Part shown: positions 1 through 9,997 of the stretch, piece after piece
Numbering within the stretch: position 1 is the first letter of the stretch
Layout of the letters: every line of letters begins with the position of its first letter
Source of the DNA: Magnaporthiopsis rhizophila
Lineage: Eukaryota > Ascomycota > Sordariomycetes > Magnaporthales > Magnaporthaceae
Direction: 5' to 3'
Length of the DNA: 64,000 nucleotides
Assembly (NCBI GenBank): GCA_003049465.1
Contig: PYSS01000068.1
Span: 62,001 to 126,000, forward strand
Program-made: the position numbers and the translations under genes
The notes under the pieces: model-generated
The model's input: only the letters and a program-made list of their open reading frames with translations
What the model was told of the DNA's origin: nothing
The model's database searches: none

Positions 1-531
1 CCGAGGGGCTTCCGACGGACAGAATCAAGCGCTCAGCGTCTGGTGCTTGTTTGCATTGCCAAAACGCGCACGTTGGCCACCACCGCCTTTCCACTCCTCT
101 TGTCGATCTCCCCGCAAAATGCAACACCCCAGCGCGCAGGAAAGAACGGGGCACGCGGGGTGGCAGATCAAGAACAAAAGGAAAATCGCGCGGGCCGAGA
201 GCACAGCAAAAGCAAGTTCGAGCAACCAATAAGAAGTCGTCATGATTCAAATGCATGGCTAACATGGCAATGCGGCCTGTCGTGCCGTCGTCCCAAACTC
301 CAAGGCCAAACAAGCCTTTTTGTGCTCCATGACATGTTTCTGTCAGGTATCAAAAATCCAGCTCTTGGCCAGCTAACAACTGGGTATCAGAAGTCTCCTG
401 CTGGTCGCGATGGACCAAGGATGTCGTAAAGTAGATACAAAAAGAAAAAGAAACAAAGAATCTTGTTCCGCCTCCCCACCCTCGACAGGCATGCGTGAAC
501 ATCCTGGCGCGGCAAAATATCTCCGGTGCAT
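1..531. other. Intergenic, 3' side of the amino-acid permease gene
   Basis: No reading frame here resembles a known protein. The short overlapping frames at 43-429 lack codon bias and conserved motifs. The stretch probably contains the 3' UTR of the permease gene that ends at 532 on the minus strand. Confidence 0.5.
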
Positions 532-2247
532 CTACGCAGAAGCAGCCGCGCCCTCCTCCTTCTTGTTCCAGCCAAACAGGCGGCGGACGTCGTCACGCAG
601 GCGGGTGGGCGGCTCGGTGAACTGGGCCTCGTAGGCGTCGATGGTGGGCTTGTCCCAGACCAGGTCGGCCTGCTCGGGCTTGACGAAGCTGGTGCGCTTG
701 AACACCTTCCAGAACGTAAAGGTGATGACGGCAACAAAGATCATGGCGTAGTAGGAAAAGAAGTCCAGGACCTTCCAGTGGCCGGGCAAAAAGGTGGCGT
801 AGCCGAAGCTGAGGACGACAAAGGTCATCCAGGCGATGCCGATGTAGGCGCAGTAGGGCTGGAAGTAGCCGTAGTAGGGGAGCGTTTTGCGGTCGAGGCC
901 CTGGGCGTTGCAGGCGCGATAGAAGAAGACGTACGTGACCGAGATGACGACGTAGTTGAGGATCTGGGCGGCCTGGGTCAGCGACTGCAGCCGCGTGACC
1001 ACCTCGGCCGTGTTGCTGGACACCTGCATCAGCGAGAGCAGCGGGAAGAGCATGACGAAGGCGAAGGCGTAGATGGGGATGCCGTTGCTCATGCAGCGCT
1101 TGAAGATGGCGGGGGCTTGGCCGTCGAGGGCGAGGCCGTAGAGCGACCGCATGGCGCAGTAGGTGTAGGCGTTGCCGGCGCTGAAGATGGAGGTGCACAG
1201 CAGGGCGTTGACGATGGAGGGCAGCACGCTCACGCCCATCTTCTCCATGGCGATGACGTAGGGCGACCCCTTGGCGGTGCCGTGGCCGGCGTTGGCCAGC
1301 TCGGGGGTGTCGTGGCGCAGCACGATGCCGACGGCCAGGGCGCCGCCGATGAAGAAGAAGCCGAAGCGCCAGTAGACCGTCTTGAAGGCCTGTTTGAGGT
1401 ACAGACGCGGGCGCATGGCCTCGCCGGCGATCATGGCGATGTACTCGGGGCCGACGACGGTGAAGCCGGCCGAGTAGACCGCGGCCAGGAAGCCCTGGAA
1501 GCGGCCGAGGTCACCTTGGCTGATGTGCTCGGCGAAGGCCGGGACGACCATCCAGTTTCGGAAGCCGTAGGCGTCGTGCTGGGGGTTGCCGCCGACCATG
1601 GTGACAAAGGTGAAGGAGAAGACGATGGTGATGAGCAGCAGCTTGCCCGAGGCCAGCCAGAACTCGGCCTCGCCAAAATAGCGGACGGCGACGACGTTGA
1701 GCAGGCCGTAGAAGAGGACGCAGACGAGGCAGACGGCGATGGCGGGGATGTCGTCGCGCCAGAACTGCAGCACCAGGTTGAGGGCCGAGATCTCGAACGG
1801 GATCAGGAAGGCCTCGTAGAGAAAAAAGTTCCAGCCGGCCATGAAGCCAAAGGCCTCGTCGACCCACTTACCGGCCATGCGGATGAAGGATCCGGTGATG
1901 GGCATGTAGACGCACATCTCGGCCATGCCGTTGTTGACCATGCCCAGCATTGCCGAGTAGATCATGTAGGCCAGCAAGAGCGAGGCCGGGCCGCCCTGCT
2001 GCAGGCCCGTGCCGATGGACACGAAGAGCCCGGTGCCGATGGAGCCGCCGATGGCAATGAGCTGCAGATGGCGGTTGGTCAGGTGGCGCTGCAGCTGGTC
2101 GACGTTGCCAACCAGTGGCTGGTTGTTGGACGACGAGCCCGAGGCCCGGGCCGAGCCGCTCGAGATGGACGGTGAGCCCGCGCGCTTCTTCTCGTCGCCG
2201 CCACGGTCGTCGGGCGAGGCGTCGTTGCTGATGCCGTGGGCCGCCAT
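532..2247 (-). CDS. Amino-acid permease, fungal YAT/APC family (AGP2/INDA1-like)
   Basis: Single-exon gene of 571 aa, usual length for fungal amino-acid/proton symporters of the plasma membrane. A polar, Ser/Gly-rich cytosolic N-terminus of about 65 residues is followed by the TM1 signature IGGSIGTGLFVSIGTGL (about residues 67-83) and about twelve hydrophobic segments. Other APC landmarks are the stretch from NNGMAEM, FTVVGPEYIAMIAGEA near residue 270, and SIFSAGNAYTYCAMRSLYGLALDG near residue 355, all typical of the yeast AGP2/GAP-type group. The charged C-terminal tail ends in KKEEGAAASA. The ATG at 2247 is the first in frame and has a good purine context. The family imports amino acids, and AGP2-like members also affect polyamine or carnitine uptake; the substrate cannot be told from sequence. 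It stands alone, with no partner gene nearby. Confidence 0.9.
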   Translation of the reverse strand: MAAHGISNDASPDDRGGDEKKRAGSPSISSGSARASGSSSNNQPLVGNVDQLQRHLTNRHLQLIAIGGSIGTGLFVSIGTGLQQGGPASLLLAYMIYSAMLGMVNNGMAEMCVYMPITGSFIRMAGKWVDEAFGFMAGWNFFLYEAFLIPFEISALNLVLQFWRDDIPAIAVCLVCVLFYGLLNVVAVRYFGEAEFWLASGKLLLITIVFSFTFVTMVGGNPQHDAYGFRNWMVVPAFAEHISQGDLGRFQGFLAAVYSAGFTVVGPEYIAMIAGEAMRPRLYLKQAFKTVYWRFGFFFIGGALAVGIVLRHDTPELANAGHGTAKGSPYVIAMEKMGVSVLPSIVNALLCTSIFSAGNAYTYCAMRSLYGLALDGQAPAIFKRCMSNGIPIYAFAFVMLFPLLSLMQVSSNTAEVVTRLQSLTQAAQILNYVVISVTYVFFYRACNAQGLDRKTLPYYGYFQPYCAYIGIAWMTFVVLSFGYATFLPGHWKVLDFFSYYAMIFVAVITFTFWKVFKRTSFVKPEQADLVWDKPTIDAYEAQFTEPPTRLRDDVRRLFGWNKKEEGAAASA

Positions 2248-5200
2248 GGTTGTGGTTGTGGTCCGAAGGTTAGCTTGATTTCAGGTCGTCAGCTGGCGTG
2301 CTGCTGCTGCTCGTCGTCGTGCTGCCGCCGTACTCTGACCCGGACAGGGAGGCGCTCCGTTGAGGCAACGGGGAGGGGCGGTCGGTAGGGCGCTGGTTTC
2401 TGAATGGCATATGAAGCGAGTTTGGGGATTGTTCGGGGAACAGGCTCCCGGGAGAAATAAAGAAGAGGGTGTGGAGGAATGCAGCCAAGTGCGGTCTGCG
2501 GTGTACGGGATGGAGGGATGGGGTTGCTGGAAGGGAGGAGGGACAGAGATAGGCTGCACAGCGTGTTATTATACTGGACGCATGTATTGGACCCTCGAGC
2601 AGTTCGACCAGGGGGTGGTGGTGAGCGAGGCAGCAAGGCAGGCTTGCCCAGCCCGCCTTTTGACTCGCAATATCACCATCTCGCCTCTCTCGGAGCACAG
2701 CGGATGGTTGCACGGCGTCGTGCAGGATGGGGAGGGCTGCCGCCATTGGCTCCAGGGTGGTGCCCAGCGTTGGTTGTTGATTGCAGCGCCGCCGAAGAAA
2801 GTGCAGCCAAGTGGGCCTCGAGCGGGGTTTATCCAGCACGCGCAGGGTGGAGACGCCGGCGGAGAGACCGCACAGCACAGCCCATGGACGGGGCCTGCTC
2901 CCCATCGGATCTTGGTGGGTCGCCGCTCTGGGGCCACGACTCGTGTCGTGTGGCAAACCAAAGCCCTGCGTGTGTGTGCCGGCCGGGTGAGTTTGCTTCG
3001 AAGGGCCGGCAGGTCGGCCAGAGATTGGTAGTGAATATCGTACAGGGGGGTCCGAGACGTCAGCTTTCTTGTCGCGGCTCGTCCCGTTACTCAATGTCTT
3101 GAGGAGGGTGTTTGCTGGCGACTACGGGAAACCCAAGAGTTGCTTGATTAAATCAAGGGACTACCTGGGCCCCAAGGCAGTTGAAGGCCAAGAGCGAGGA
3201 CCATAGCCGTCTAAAAAGGACCCTTGAAGAAATGACGTTAGGTATGGGGCCTTTTTGTGGGGCTGGCTTGAAAAGTCCAACCCGAATTGAAATTCGTTCT
3301 TCCATTCTGTCTGGTTCGGCCATTTAAAATTGGTTTCTGTCAACCTCGCGTTTTGCCTTTCTTTTTCTATTGTAATAATGACCCTGATTTTTCATTGCCC
3401 AACAGACGCCCGTGCTCACCTGTCATTCATGCGTGTGCCGATAACCCGGGTAGGGCCAGTCTCCAATGTCGATCTGAACTGGAGGGGCGGAGGCACGGCG
3501 GGAGGGAAGGCAGGCGAGGAAGAGGGCTGAAAAAAGGTCCCGCTCTCCACCGCCCAATGGACAAGATCTTGGACAAGGCTGTCAGCAAGTTCCATGCCAG
3601 GAGCGAGCCAAGCGGTCCCTGTGCGGGCGGGGCTCTGCCTGCCATTGCGACGCAACGTATCGCCGGCTGTGGAACCCCAATCATCCCTCCATTTCTGTCC
3701 AGTGGTTTGTTAGGTTTTCTGGGATAGGAGCGGCGGAATTGGATTTGCACTGCTCCTTTTCCTTTCCCCCGCGCACCTTTGCCGCAATAGGACATTGACT
3801 GCCACCCCTCAAACACAAATCTCCAAGTCCGCCATCCGCACATTTGCTCCTACCCTCCATTTCGTTTTCCATCGGAAAAGATAAGCCAGCTCCTTCCTAC
3901 CATGGACACAAACTCTGCCGGCGGCCCGCAGAGTGTTTTTTTTTTTTTTTTGCTTTTTTCTTTCCGCCACCGCTCGCAACCCCAGCGGAGCCCTGAAAGC
4001 CGCAGGCTAATTTGGTCAAGCGTGTCGCGCGCCCAGCAATGACGTACTCCCGGCCCGCAAGCCCAATCGTTTCTCCCGCATTTGTTTTAGGGTGTCCCCG
4101 CCGAGTCCCCATCGCTCACCTCTGCTATCCACTGTGGACACCGCCCATTTAAAACTGGCTTGGGTAGGTATGTGACTTTCAGTTCGCACTGACTTGAGCT
4201 TCTTCAAGGCCCGTTCTCTCTGCCTCTGCTTTGGGCGCAACGCTTGGGTTGGTTTGAGCAGCCCAATTTGCCCGTGTGTTTCGTTTCGCTTCATTTTGGG
4301 TTTGTAGCATACGTCCTTGCTTTTTGGTTGGACACCCGCGCCGCCTGCCCTACAGTGGGCGTCTTCCCTCGCCGGTCCTGTCGCTCGCGCCTCTTATCTC
4401 TCTTCCTGATGCATTGTCACTGAACTTTCACCCCGACGCGTATGTAGCGACGCGCGCGCCAGACCCACGAGCAGCCCACACCTGCTTCCAGTGCTCCCTC
4501 GCACGAATAATCGCACCTGAGGCAGGATCCGCCGCCCGTCTTGGCTGCCGATAGCCCCATTCGGTGCCCCTCGACCGCAGAGACGGACCGATGCCTCGTC
4601 TTGGCCCGGGTCCTGACCGCTTTCTCTATCCAGTTTTCTGCCCGTGAAGTCCAATCAGACAAAAAGCGCACCCGGTTGCCCAGCCGCCCACCGCCAACCC
4701 ACCGTCCGATTGGCCGCTGCCACTGCCTTATCGCCTGGTCGCGTGACTTTTGCATGGTCGCTATCTCCTTCAGGGGTCACTCCTGAGGCGAGGAGGGACT
4801 TGTTTGTCCGTTGGCGTCCACTGCAATGACAGGAAAATTCTGCTTCCTGCTTTGGCTGCTGACTGTGTGTTGCAACGCGGCTGGTCTTTGTCGCCCTATG
4901 TTATATTCCGAGCTCTGGTTCCTCTCGGCATGGCCTTACTCCATTTCTTTTTGGTTGCTCGCCTCTTATCTTGTTTTGGCCTCTCTCGTCAATCTCTCCC
5001 TCCTCTTTCCCACCGTCGCTTTCTTCAGATGCTCGGCTTTCTTTCGCCTTCTTGCCTCTGTCACCTTCTTTTCCCGCCCCTTAGTCTTCTCTTTGTCGTG
5101 AGTCCTGGGCTTGGTGCTGACCTTGCCTGTACTCTTCCCTTTCGTCTTGCTCCCCGCCTGCTTGCCCTTCGTCTTGTCGGCGACCCGATCGGCCATTAGG

Positions 5201-5316
5201 AGAAAGATATACGAATAGTACTCGGCACGCGCAAAAAGACCGATACGAGGCCGTTGCGTTCGACTCTGCTGCGCCTGGCCAAGAACACGTCCCGTCAACA
5301 GCTCAACAAGTATTGA
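2248..5316. other. Long gene-poor spacer
   Basis: The part next to 2247 is the promoter and 5' UTR of the permease. The rest holds pyrimidine-rich stretches (about 4920-5100 on the plus strand) and a T15 run near 3939-3953. Open frames such as 4811-5101 (+) and 4966-5298 (-) simply follow the CT/GA skew and show no conserved domain. I see no supportable gene. Confidence 0.4.
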
Positions 5317-6623
5317 TCAACTTTGTGTATGCCGATACCTAGACCAAATCTGGGCTGAGAGAGGCCGCCTCAACCTCGTCTCCAAAGGGCTTGATCTCGA
5401 ACATCTCGGGCACCAGGCTGAGACGGGTCCCGTTGTGGTCGACAACATGGCCACAACCCTGCGGCGGCGTGGATCGAGTCCCCGCTTCAACGCCGCACGA
5501 CTGCGCCCTCGGGGAAGTCGGGAGGCTGTCGAATGGCCGTTCCAGTGGACTTGTTGGCTTTTGATGCCCCCTGATCCGAGCTGTTGGGCGGTGAGGCTAG
5601 GGCATATGGCGTTGAATCGAATGGTAGGTTTCTTTTGAGCGGTCGCCTGTATATCGCTGGGCGGTTGAAACAAAGCACATTAACGCCAGACTCTAACAAC
5701 ATCCAAACATTCTTCAAGGCAACCTTGATGGCTGTTCCTCTTTGGAACACTGTAAACAGCCGAATCTTGTAGCCGAGGTAGTTATGACGCAAGGCTACGA
5801 GCTCCCTGAGATGTAGCAACGCCGCCTTGGACTTACAAGGCTGCTCGGCCAAGCCTTTCGTCGGTACCCCAGCCGTTTCCGGCTCCTACCTGCGGATATT
5901 GACCCTTGAGCGTGACCGGTCGTCCAGAGATTTCTCGGGGCCGCTGGCGACGGGCCAACACTTCGATTTGATTCGGGTCTCGTTGGATGAGGATATGGCG
6001 GCTTCCCTGGGGAGTCGTGCCCCCAATCCACTTGACAGGACATGGAGGACGCGTCGCGGGTCCGAATATGTGAAGCATGCCTTTCCTTGGACGAAGGGCC
6101 CATTATGCCCGGCTGGCTTCTCTGCGAAGATTAAGGCCTCCTCCTTGGAGTGCTCGCGAACGACATGAAGACCGATCACCGTTGTGGGAGAGTCAATCTG
6201 ACTAATCAGCTACGGGAATTTCAGGCGGCAAAGGAGGTTTTGAAGACACCGTAACCTGGAACATCGCCTTTGGGCGTTTCCGCAGCATCCGTGGGTCCCG
6301 TATGCAGCGTGATCTTTACGGCCTGCTGGCGTGCATGCCCAAACTCCTTAGGAAGCATCACCAAGGCGCTCCGTGCTTGGCCATGTGGTATATTGGTCAA
6401 GGCAGAGGATAAAAGTTCCACTGTTGGGAAACTCTTGCATCAGGGCTGCCCTGAACCAGCCCTCCGCTGAGCGGGATTGACTGCGTCTCTGCCGGGGGTT
6501 TGAGCTCGCCCGGCCGACCGTACGGTACCTGGATGGATGCCGCAGCTGGGCGGTACACGCGAGCAGACCAAGTTGTCCTTGCCCTATTCGATGTGCTTTT
6601 CGCACTCGTAGACGACATGACAA
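5317..6623 (-). other. Coding-like tract, possible decayed or unrecognised gene
   Basis: On the minus strand several short frames read like protein but do not join into one frame. One ends at a TAG near 5343 after a stretch containing GHVVDHNGTRLSLVPEM and FEIKPFGDE. Another (about 6221-6421) contains LPKEFGHARQQAVKITLHTG, and a third begins with an ATG at 6618. Frame changes between them have no convincing splice sites. I do not recognise the family. It may be a pseudogene, a gene with several introns I failed to place, or chance. Confidence 0.2.
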
Positions 6624-6953
6624 GGGGCTTCGGAAGTGAGTACTAATTAGAACACGCTTCTTGTGCTTTGTTTATGCTTTAATTGCCAGTCTTAGTTACG
6701 TATTGGCTGACTTTTGAATTTGCCAACGCTTCTAGCCGGCTTCTGTGATAGGGCCAAAGGCTCAACGGCGTTGATGGTGCAGAAGCAGGGAGGGTCCTCT
6801 CTGCCTCTGCTTGGCGTCCACGCCGCGGTGGCTGGCGCTGGCTTGGCCCCACATTGAGGGCAGCTGGGCCAGTGACAATGCTTGCAATAAGGATGGCTCA
6901 TCGCCTATCATTTCGATCCGCAATCGTCGAAACCGCATCGTCCCAAGAGTGCA

Positions 6954-6960
6954 TATAAAC
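6954..6960 (+). promoter_or_regulatory. TATA-like box of the acyltransferase gene
   Basis: TATAAAC lies about 100 nt before the ATG at 7056, a usual distance for fungal TATA promoters. No other promoter element was identified. Confidence 0.4.
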
Positions 6961-7055
6961 CACCTAGGTCGGGCGTCTGGAGGCCCGACATTCCCTCCTA
7001 TCGTACCCTCAACACCAACTTTTCTAAGCCAACTCGCCACCAAGAAACAGCAAAC

Positions 7056-8429
7056 ATGGCGCGCGACTTTCCGCACCTCACCGACGTGCTGGGCTCGTTC
7101 CCACAAATCAGACGATACTCGCTGATCAGCCTCTTCTTCCGCCTTCCCGATGACACAGCCGAGGCGCAGGACGAGGTGGTGGTCCATCTCCAGAAGGCGC
7201 TCGCCAGCCTGGCCAACGACGTGCCGTGGCTCGCCGGCCGCGTCGTCTTCGAGGGCCTCGACGCCACCCACTCGGGCGTCCGCCACATCGTCTCCCACGA
7301 GGGCACCATCCCGCTGCTGGTGAAGCGGGGTGTTCGTCCAGCCGCCGAGCTCCCGAGCTTCACGCGGCTCCAAGATGCGGGCTTCCCCATGGCCGCCCTG
7401 GACCCGGACGTGCTGGTGCCGCCCATCGCCGCATCTTGGGACTCTTCCGACCCGGACACGGTGGCGCCTGTGCTGATTCTGCAGGCCAACTTTGTCGACG
7501 GCGGCGGCGGCCTGATCCTGACGGTCTGCAGCAACCACACCACCATGGACATGACGGGGCTGGGCATGGTGATCGGATACCTGGCTAAGGCCTGCCGGGG
7601 CGAGCGCCTGACGGCCGAGGAGGTGGCCCAGGCCAACCAGGACCGGCGCAATGCCGTGCCGCTGCTCGGGGACGACTACGAGCCCGGGCCGGAGCTCGAC
7701 GACTCGCTCGTCAAGCCCGTGGATAAGGCCCGGCAGGGAGGTGGCACCAAGGTGGACCTGCCGGTGGCCAGGTGGGTCTACTTCAAGTTCGACGGCGCGG
7801 CGCTGGTAGAGCTCAAGCGCGAGGCCAGCAAACAGGACATGGTGCCGTACATCACGACCGACGATGCCGTCACGGCGCTGTGCTGGCGGCGCATCCAGGC
7901 CGGGCGGCGGCGCGCAAACCCCTCGGCGGCCGAGTCGGAGCTCTGCCGGACCGTCAGCATGCGCAAGGCGCTGGGGCTCGAGGGCTACACGGGCCACGTG
8001 GTCGACTGCGCCTACGTGCGGCTCGCCGACGTGTGCGACCTGCCGCTGGGCGAGGTGGCGGCGGCGCTGCGGCGCGTGCTGCGCGACGAGGACGGGAAGC
8101 AGCGGCGCCACTTTAGTGCCTTTACCACCACGGTCGGCCGCCTGGCCGACAAGAGCGTCGTGGTCAACGCCGCCCACCTCGACCCGCGCGTCGACGTCGT
8201 CGCGTCGTCGTACACGAACCTGCACTCGTGCGGCCAGTCGTTCGGCGCCCTCCTCGGCGCCCCCGTCGCGGCTAGGCGGCCCAGGATGGCGGCGCACCCG
8301 AGCCTGCTGTACCTGATGCCCAAGGACGCCGAGGGCGGCATTGCCGTCGCCGCGTGCCTGACAGAAGACGACATTGCGTTTTTGAGACGGGACGAGGAGA
8401 TGGCCAGATATGCGGTTTATATTGGCTAG
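7056..8429 (+). CDS. BAHD/transferase-family acyltransferase, trichothecene 3-O-acetyltransferase-like
   Basis: Single-exon gene of 457 aa, the size usual for the fungal transferase family (PF02458). This family uses acyl-CoA to acylate hydroxyl or amino groups of small molecules. The catalytic HxxxD motif is present as HTTMD (H161 to D165). The second half keeps a degenerate DFGWG-like region, read as SFGALLGAP, followed by a hydrophobic stretch and the C-terminal end MARYAVYIG. The N-terminus DVLGSFPQIRRYSLISLFFRLPDD is typical of Tri101-like fungal members. Such enzymes often work in secondary metabolism or detoxification, but no synthase gene sits beside this one, so the substrate is unknown. 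The ATG has the context AAACATGG. The family call is strong, the specific activity is not. Confidence 0.85.
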   Translation: MARDFPHLTDVLGSFPQIRRYSLISLFFRLPDDTAEAQDEVVVHLQKALASLANDVPWLAGRVVFEGLDATHSGVRHIVSHEGTIPLLVKRGVRPAAELPSFTRLQDAGFPMAALDPDVLVPPIAASWDSSDPDTVAPVLILQANFVDGGGGLILTVCSNHTTMDMTGLGMVIGYLAKACRGERLTAEEVAQANQDRRNAVPLLGDDYEPGPELDDSLVKPVDKARQGGGTKVDLPVARWVYFKFDGAALVELKREASKQDMVPYITTDDAVTALCWRRIQAGRRRANPSAAESELCRTVSMRKALGLEGYTGHVVDCAYVRLADVCDLPLGEVAAALRRVLRDEDGKQRRHFSAFTTTVGRLADKSVVVNAAHLDPRVDVVASSYTNLHSCGQSFGALLGAPVAARRPRMAAHPSLLYLMPKDAEGGIAVAACLTEDDIAFLRRDEEMARYAVYIG

Positions 8430-8615
8430 CATAGCTGTGGTGTGCTGCTCCGCCAAGATGCGTGCGTGCCACCAAAAATCCACCCACTCGCCCGACGATG
8501 AGCCGCTGTTTCCGTTGCCTTCTCCTCCCTCCATCCTCCTTTGCACTTTGTATTCCGTCGCCATGGCCTTGATCCGGAAGAATCCGCCGAACATTGCGGA
8601 AACGACACGACAACA

Positions 8616-8963
8616 CTACTGAGATGCAGGCTTGGGGCAGGCCTTGTACGGCTTGCCGTTGTAGGTGATGCCGTTCTCCGGATGGCGGTTGCAGCAGTAG
8701 TTCTGCCAAGCCATTTTTTTTTTTTTAGTCGGGCGCGGGCTTGGGGTGGGTGTGGTGGGCAAGAAGAAAAAAAAAAAACTTACATCGCCGTCGCCAAGAG
8801 AGTACGCGCAGCAGATGGGGTACCAGTAGTTGCCGGGCGAGCCCATGGGCCAGGGCGCCCAGTCGGGGCAGCCGTCCCGACCCGCGCGGGTTTCGAGTGC
8901 GCCGGGGGCGGCCGCAGCGACGGCGGCGAGGAGGGCCACGGAGGAGGCGATGGTGAATTTCAT
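8616..8963 (-). CDS. Small secreted cysteine-rich protein (effector-like), two exons
   Basis: Exons are 8784-8963 and 8616-8702, joined in phase 0 across an 81-nt intron with donor GTAAGT and acceptor TTGGCAG. Reading through the intron gives a spurious poly-Phe and Lys insert. The spliced product is 88 aa. A clear signal peptide (MKFTIASSVALLAAVAAAAP) is followed by a short segment ending in ETR. The mature part is rich in Trp, Tyr and Pro and carries six cysteines in a C...CC...CC...C order, consistent with three disulfides. I recognise no named family. Size, secretion signal and cysteine content fit small secreted effectors or antimicrobial-type proteins, but that role is an inference. Confidence 0.75.
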   Translation of the reverse strand: MKFTIASSVALLAAVAAAAPGALETRAGRDGCPDWAPWPMGSPGNYWYPICCAYSLGDGDVSFFFFFLPTTPTPSPRPTKKKKMAWQNYCCNRHPENGITYNGKPYKACPKPASQ

Positions 8964-9997
8964 TTTGGATTATTCTGTTGGTGTGTAAAAGAGAGTGATG
9001 GAGATTATTGTTATGTGGCAGGAAAGTGAGTGTGAGTGGATGGATGCCTTGGGCGATAAGACGAAGCCAACAAGTTCGGGTCTCGCTGCTTTTATACACG
9101 GCCTGTTCTTGGTTCTCGTTCCCATCGTCGGGTTGCTCGCATACAGGCGGTAATTGCACAATGGTACCCTTCCCCCGCCTCGCCTCCTTTTTTTTTGTGC
9201 TCGCTTCTGGCCGTATGTAGGTCATATCCCCGTGCCACGATCTTAAAAGTGGGCTCCCAACGAAACAGGGCCTGGGGTAAATGACCTCCACTCCACGATC
9301 TAAACCGGACTCTCGGCTGGACCCTTGACTGCCCGTCAATGGCCAGATCGGTGACGGAGCATATCGGCACTGTAACGGAGCGATATGGACGACGAACCAA
9401 GCAATATCGGGTGGTTGTTGTGATTGGCAGGGCGACATTCGGATTCTTGCTTTCATGCTGCTGCTACCTTTTGTCTGTCACCCCGTCCCTGTTTTACGCT
9501 CCTCCGTATGCGTGATGGGAGAGGTCGCCGATAGTCTCTTTCGGTAGTCTTGATTCTATACACACGCACCGCCCAACACAGCGCAACCCAGGGGTGCAAT
9601 CCGGAGAACAAGCCCGGATGGTCGAATGTCACCGGTGGCCGTTGTGCACGTACAGCCGCACCCCTGGTTGCCATGGCTACTTATGCATTGCGGTGGCAAA
9701 TTGGGGCGCCAAAAGTACCGCCGTGAAACCTTTTTGACGTTTTCCTAATTGACATGACCTTTTCACCGCGTGCGGGAGCGGGGAGGCCGAAAGATGCCAA
9801 GTCGTTTACAAGGAACAGCCTTTTGTCGACGTCATCAGGACGTTGAGAACGAGGGCGGTGTGAACAGAAACAATTATGAATACGAAATACATGAATATTT
9901 TACATGTTGTATATACACGTGGATGTCTTCGGTTTTCGTCGTTCAAACAATCCGTCCGCCTGGTCCTGGTCCTCCGTCGTCCCCGCAAAACAAAACA
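8964..9997. other. Intergenic between secreted-protein promoter and GH43 3' end
   Basis: It contains the promoter of the minus-strand secreted protein (8964 to about 9100) and then sequence without a recognisable gene. The minus-strand frame 8725-9456 only overlaps this promoter and the other reading frame of the secreted protein gene. Confidence 0.45.
9091..9096 (-). promoter_or_regulatory. TATA box of the small secreted protein gene
   Basis: On the minus strand this reads TATAAA within GTGTATAAAAGC, about 130 nt upstream of the ATG at 8963. Confidence 0.45.

Noticed and set aside
526..2175. 549-aa open frame on the plus strand
   Set aside because: It is antisense to the permease gene and arises from its GC-rich codon use; it has Gly/Asp/Ala-rich repeats and no domain.
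4811..5298. Hydrophobic plus-strand frame and Lys-rich minus-strand frame
   Set aside because: Both follow the local CT/GA strand skew; there is no conserved motif or codon bias.
6762..8594. 610-aa open frame on the minus strand
   Set aside because: Antisense shadow of the acyltransferase, which has the HxxxD motif and family-wide similarity in the other strand.
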